From Urophycis tenuis (lineage: Eukaryota; Chordata; Actinopteri; Gadiformes; Phycidae), in assembly GCA_036785325.1 (NCBI GenBank), contig JAXIVH010000007.1:14975849-15039848 (forward strand): 64,000 nucleotides of DNA, written 5' to 3'. The notes below the pieces were generated by a model that was not told the DNA's origin, ran no database searches, and saw nothing but the letters and a program-made list of their open reading frames with translations. Position numbers and translations under genes: made by a program. This document shows, in pieces, positions 63,620 to 64,000 of this stretch; the first letter of the stretch is position 1, and each line of letters begins with the position of its first letter.

Positions 63620-64000
63620 TAGCCAACTTAGCCGAGTCGGTGAATGATAACATTGTCGTAATGCCGGCATATACAGTACGGCACATCTGTCAGCATTGAC
63701 TTTCTAGAAAACATAAGCACACTACGTGTCTGTAGGGATTGGAGGAGAGAAGGGGAATTTTTTTTTCGCACATTCCATGCACAAATCTCGCATTGACGCA
63801 AAATCGCATCGCTGCCAATGTGAATACTTTTGACGCGAGAAATTCGATTTTTGCGATTTTTTCGCAAAAACGCACCGCGTCTGGTGTGTAAGGATCTTAA
63901 TGCCCGTAATCATTGAGTTCTCAATGTTATCTCTGAGTGAGTTGTTTGCATTTTTATCGCAAATATCTCAAAGTATAAAGTTTACAAAAATAAAAAATAT

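Larger units (their letters stand above)
63062..63897 (+). mobile_element. Harbinger-type MITE, copy 2 (opposite orientation)
   Basis: Same termini, with an exact 3-bp duplication TAA (63059-63061, 63898-63900), which fits the TWA preference of PIF/Harbinger. It is the reverse complement of copy 1 over most of its length and carries a 109-bp insertion. The two copies are separated by 187 bp and can form a long hairpin. Confidence 0.85.

Overview
The window looks like one stretch of teleost fish nuclear DNA that consists almost entirely of nested transposable elements. The evidence is an intron-containing transposase gene with GT-AG introns, L2/Rex-like, RTE and L1/Tx1-type LINEs, a DIRS-type gag, Tc1, hAT and PIF/Harbinger DNA transposons, Ty3/Gypsy LTR elements, eukaryotic tRNA-Asp and tRNA-Gly genes, and (TG)n/(CA)n microsatellites. 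I see no ordinary host protein gene apart from one possible exon at 3357-3725. Family names come from reading the translations by eye; no database was searched.

Layout. 1-3000: hAT end, a 48-bp RTE tail insertion, Rex-like LINE ends and an L1 fragment. 3357-6714: a possible exon, then an RTE LINE (3759-6702) split by a hAT element (4241-5871). 7629-8408: a solo LTR. 9903-16380: an L2 copy, an antisense L1/Tx1 copy and Rex-like 3' ends. 16440-31473: a 35-bp minisatellite cut in two by a 13.4-kb composite. That composite is one L2 copy carrying a solo LTR and a 10.2-kb hAT element, which in turn carries a smaller hAT and an endonuclease-type LINE that carries two further LINEs. 34260-36230: DIRS gag. 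36240-39839: a Tc1 copy split by a Harbinger element and an L2 fragment.

The most interesting object is 39888-47973. An 8.1-kb DNA transposon sits inside an otherwise canonical tRNA-Gly(GCC) gene and is flanked by an exact 6-bp duplication (CCCGCG). It carries one ten-exon gene whose exons join into an uninterrupted 1462-codon frame with a DDE-like core and paired zinc-binding modules. Target choice and duplication length match the Dada superfamily of small-RNA-gene-targeting transposons; tRNA-Gly as the target is the part I would check for novelty.

Right-hand part: a deleted Gypsy element (48148-50390), an I-clade ORF1 fragment, and a Tc1 terminus. The Tc1 terminus contains a Harbinger-like MITE (51013-59746), which contains a complete Gypsy element (51352-59664) with intact gag and pol and two 651-bp LTRs. 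Each LTR holds a segment in two versions, one with and one without a 95-bp GT...AG interval, as if a spliced copy had been captured. 60072-61174 is a hAT remnant, 61479-61550 a normal-looking tRNA-Asp(GTC), and 62129-63897 two oppositely oriented Harbinger-type MITEs that keep a MADF-domain exon.
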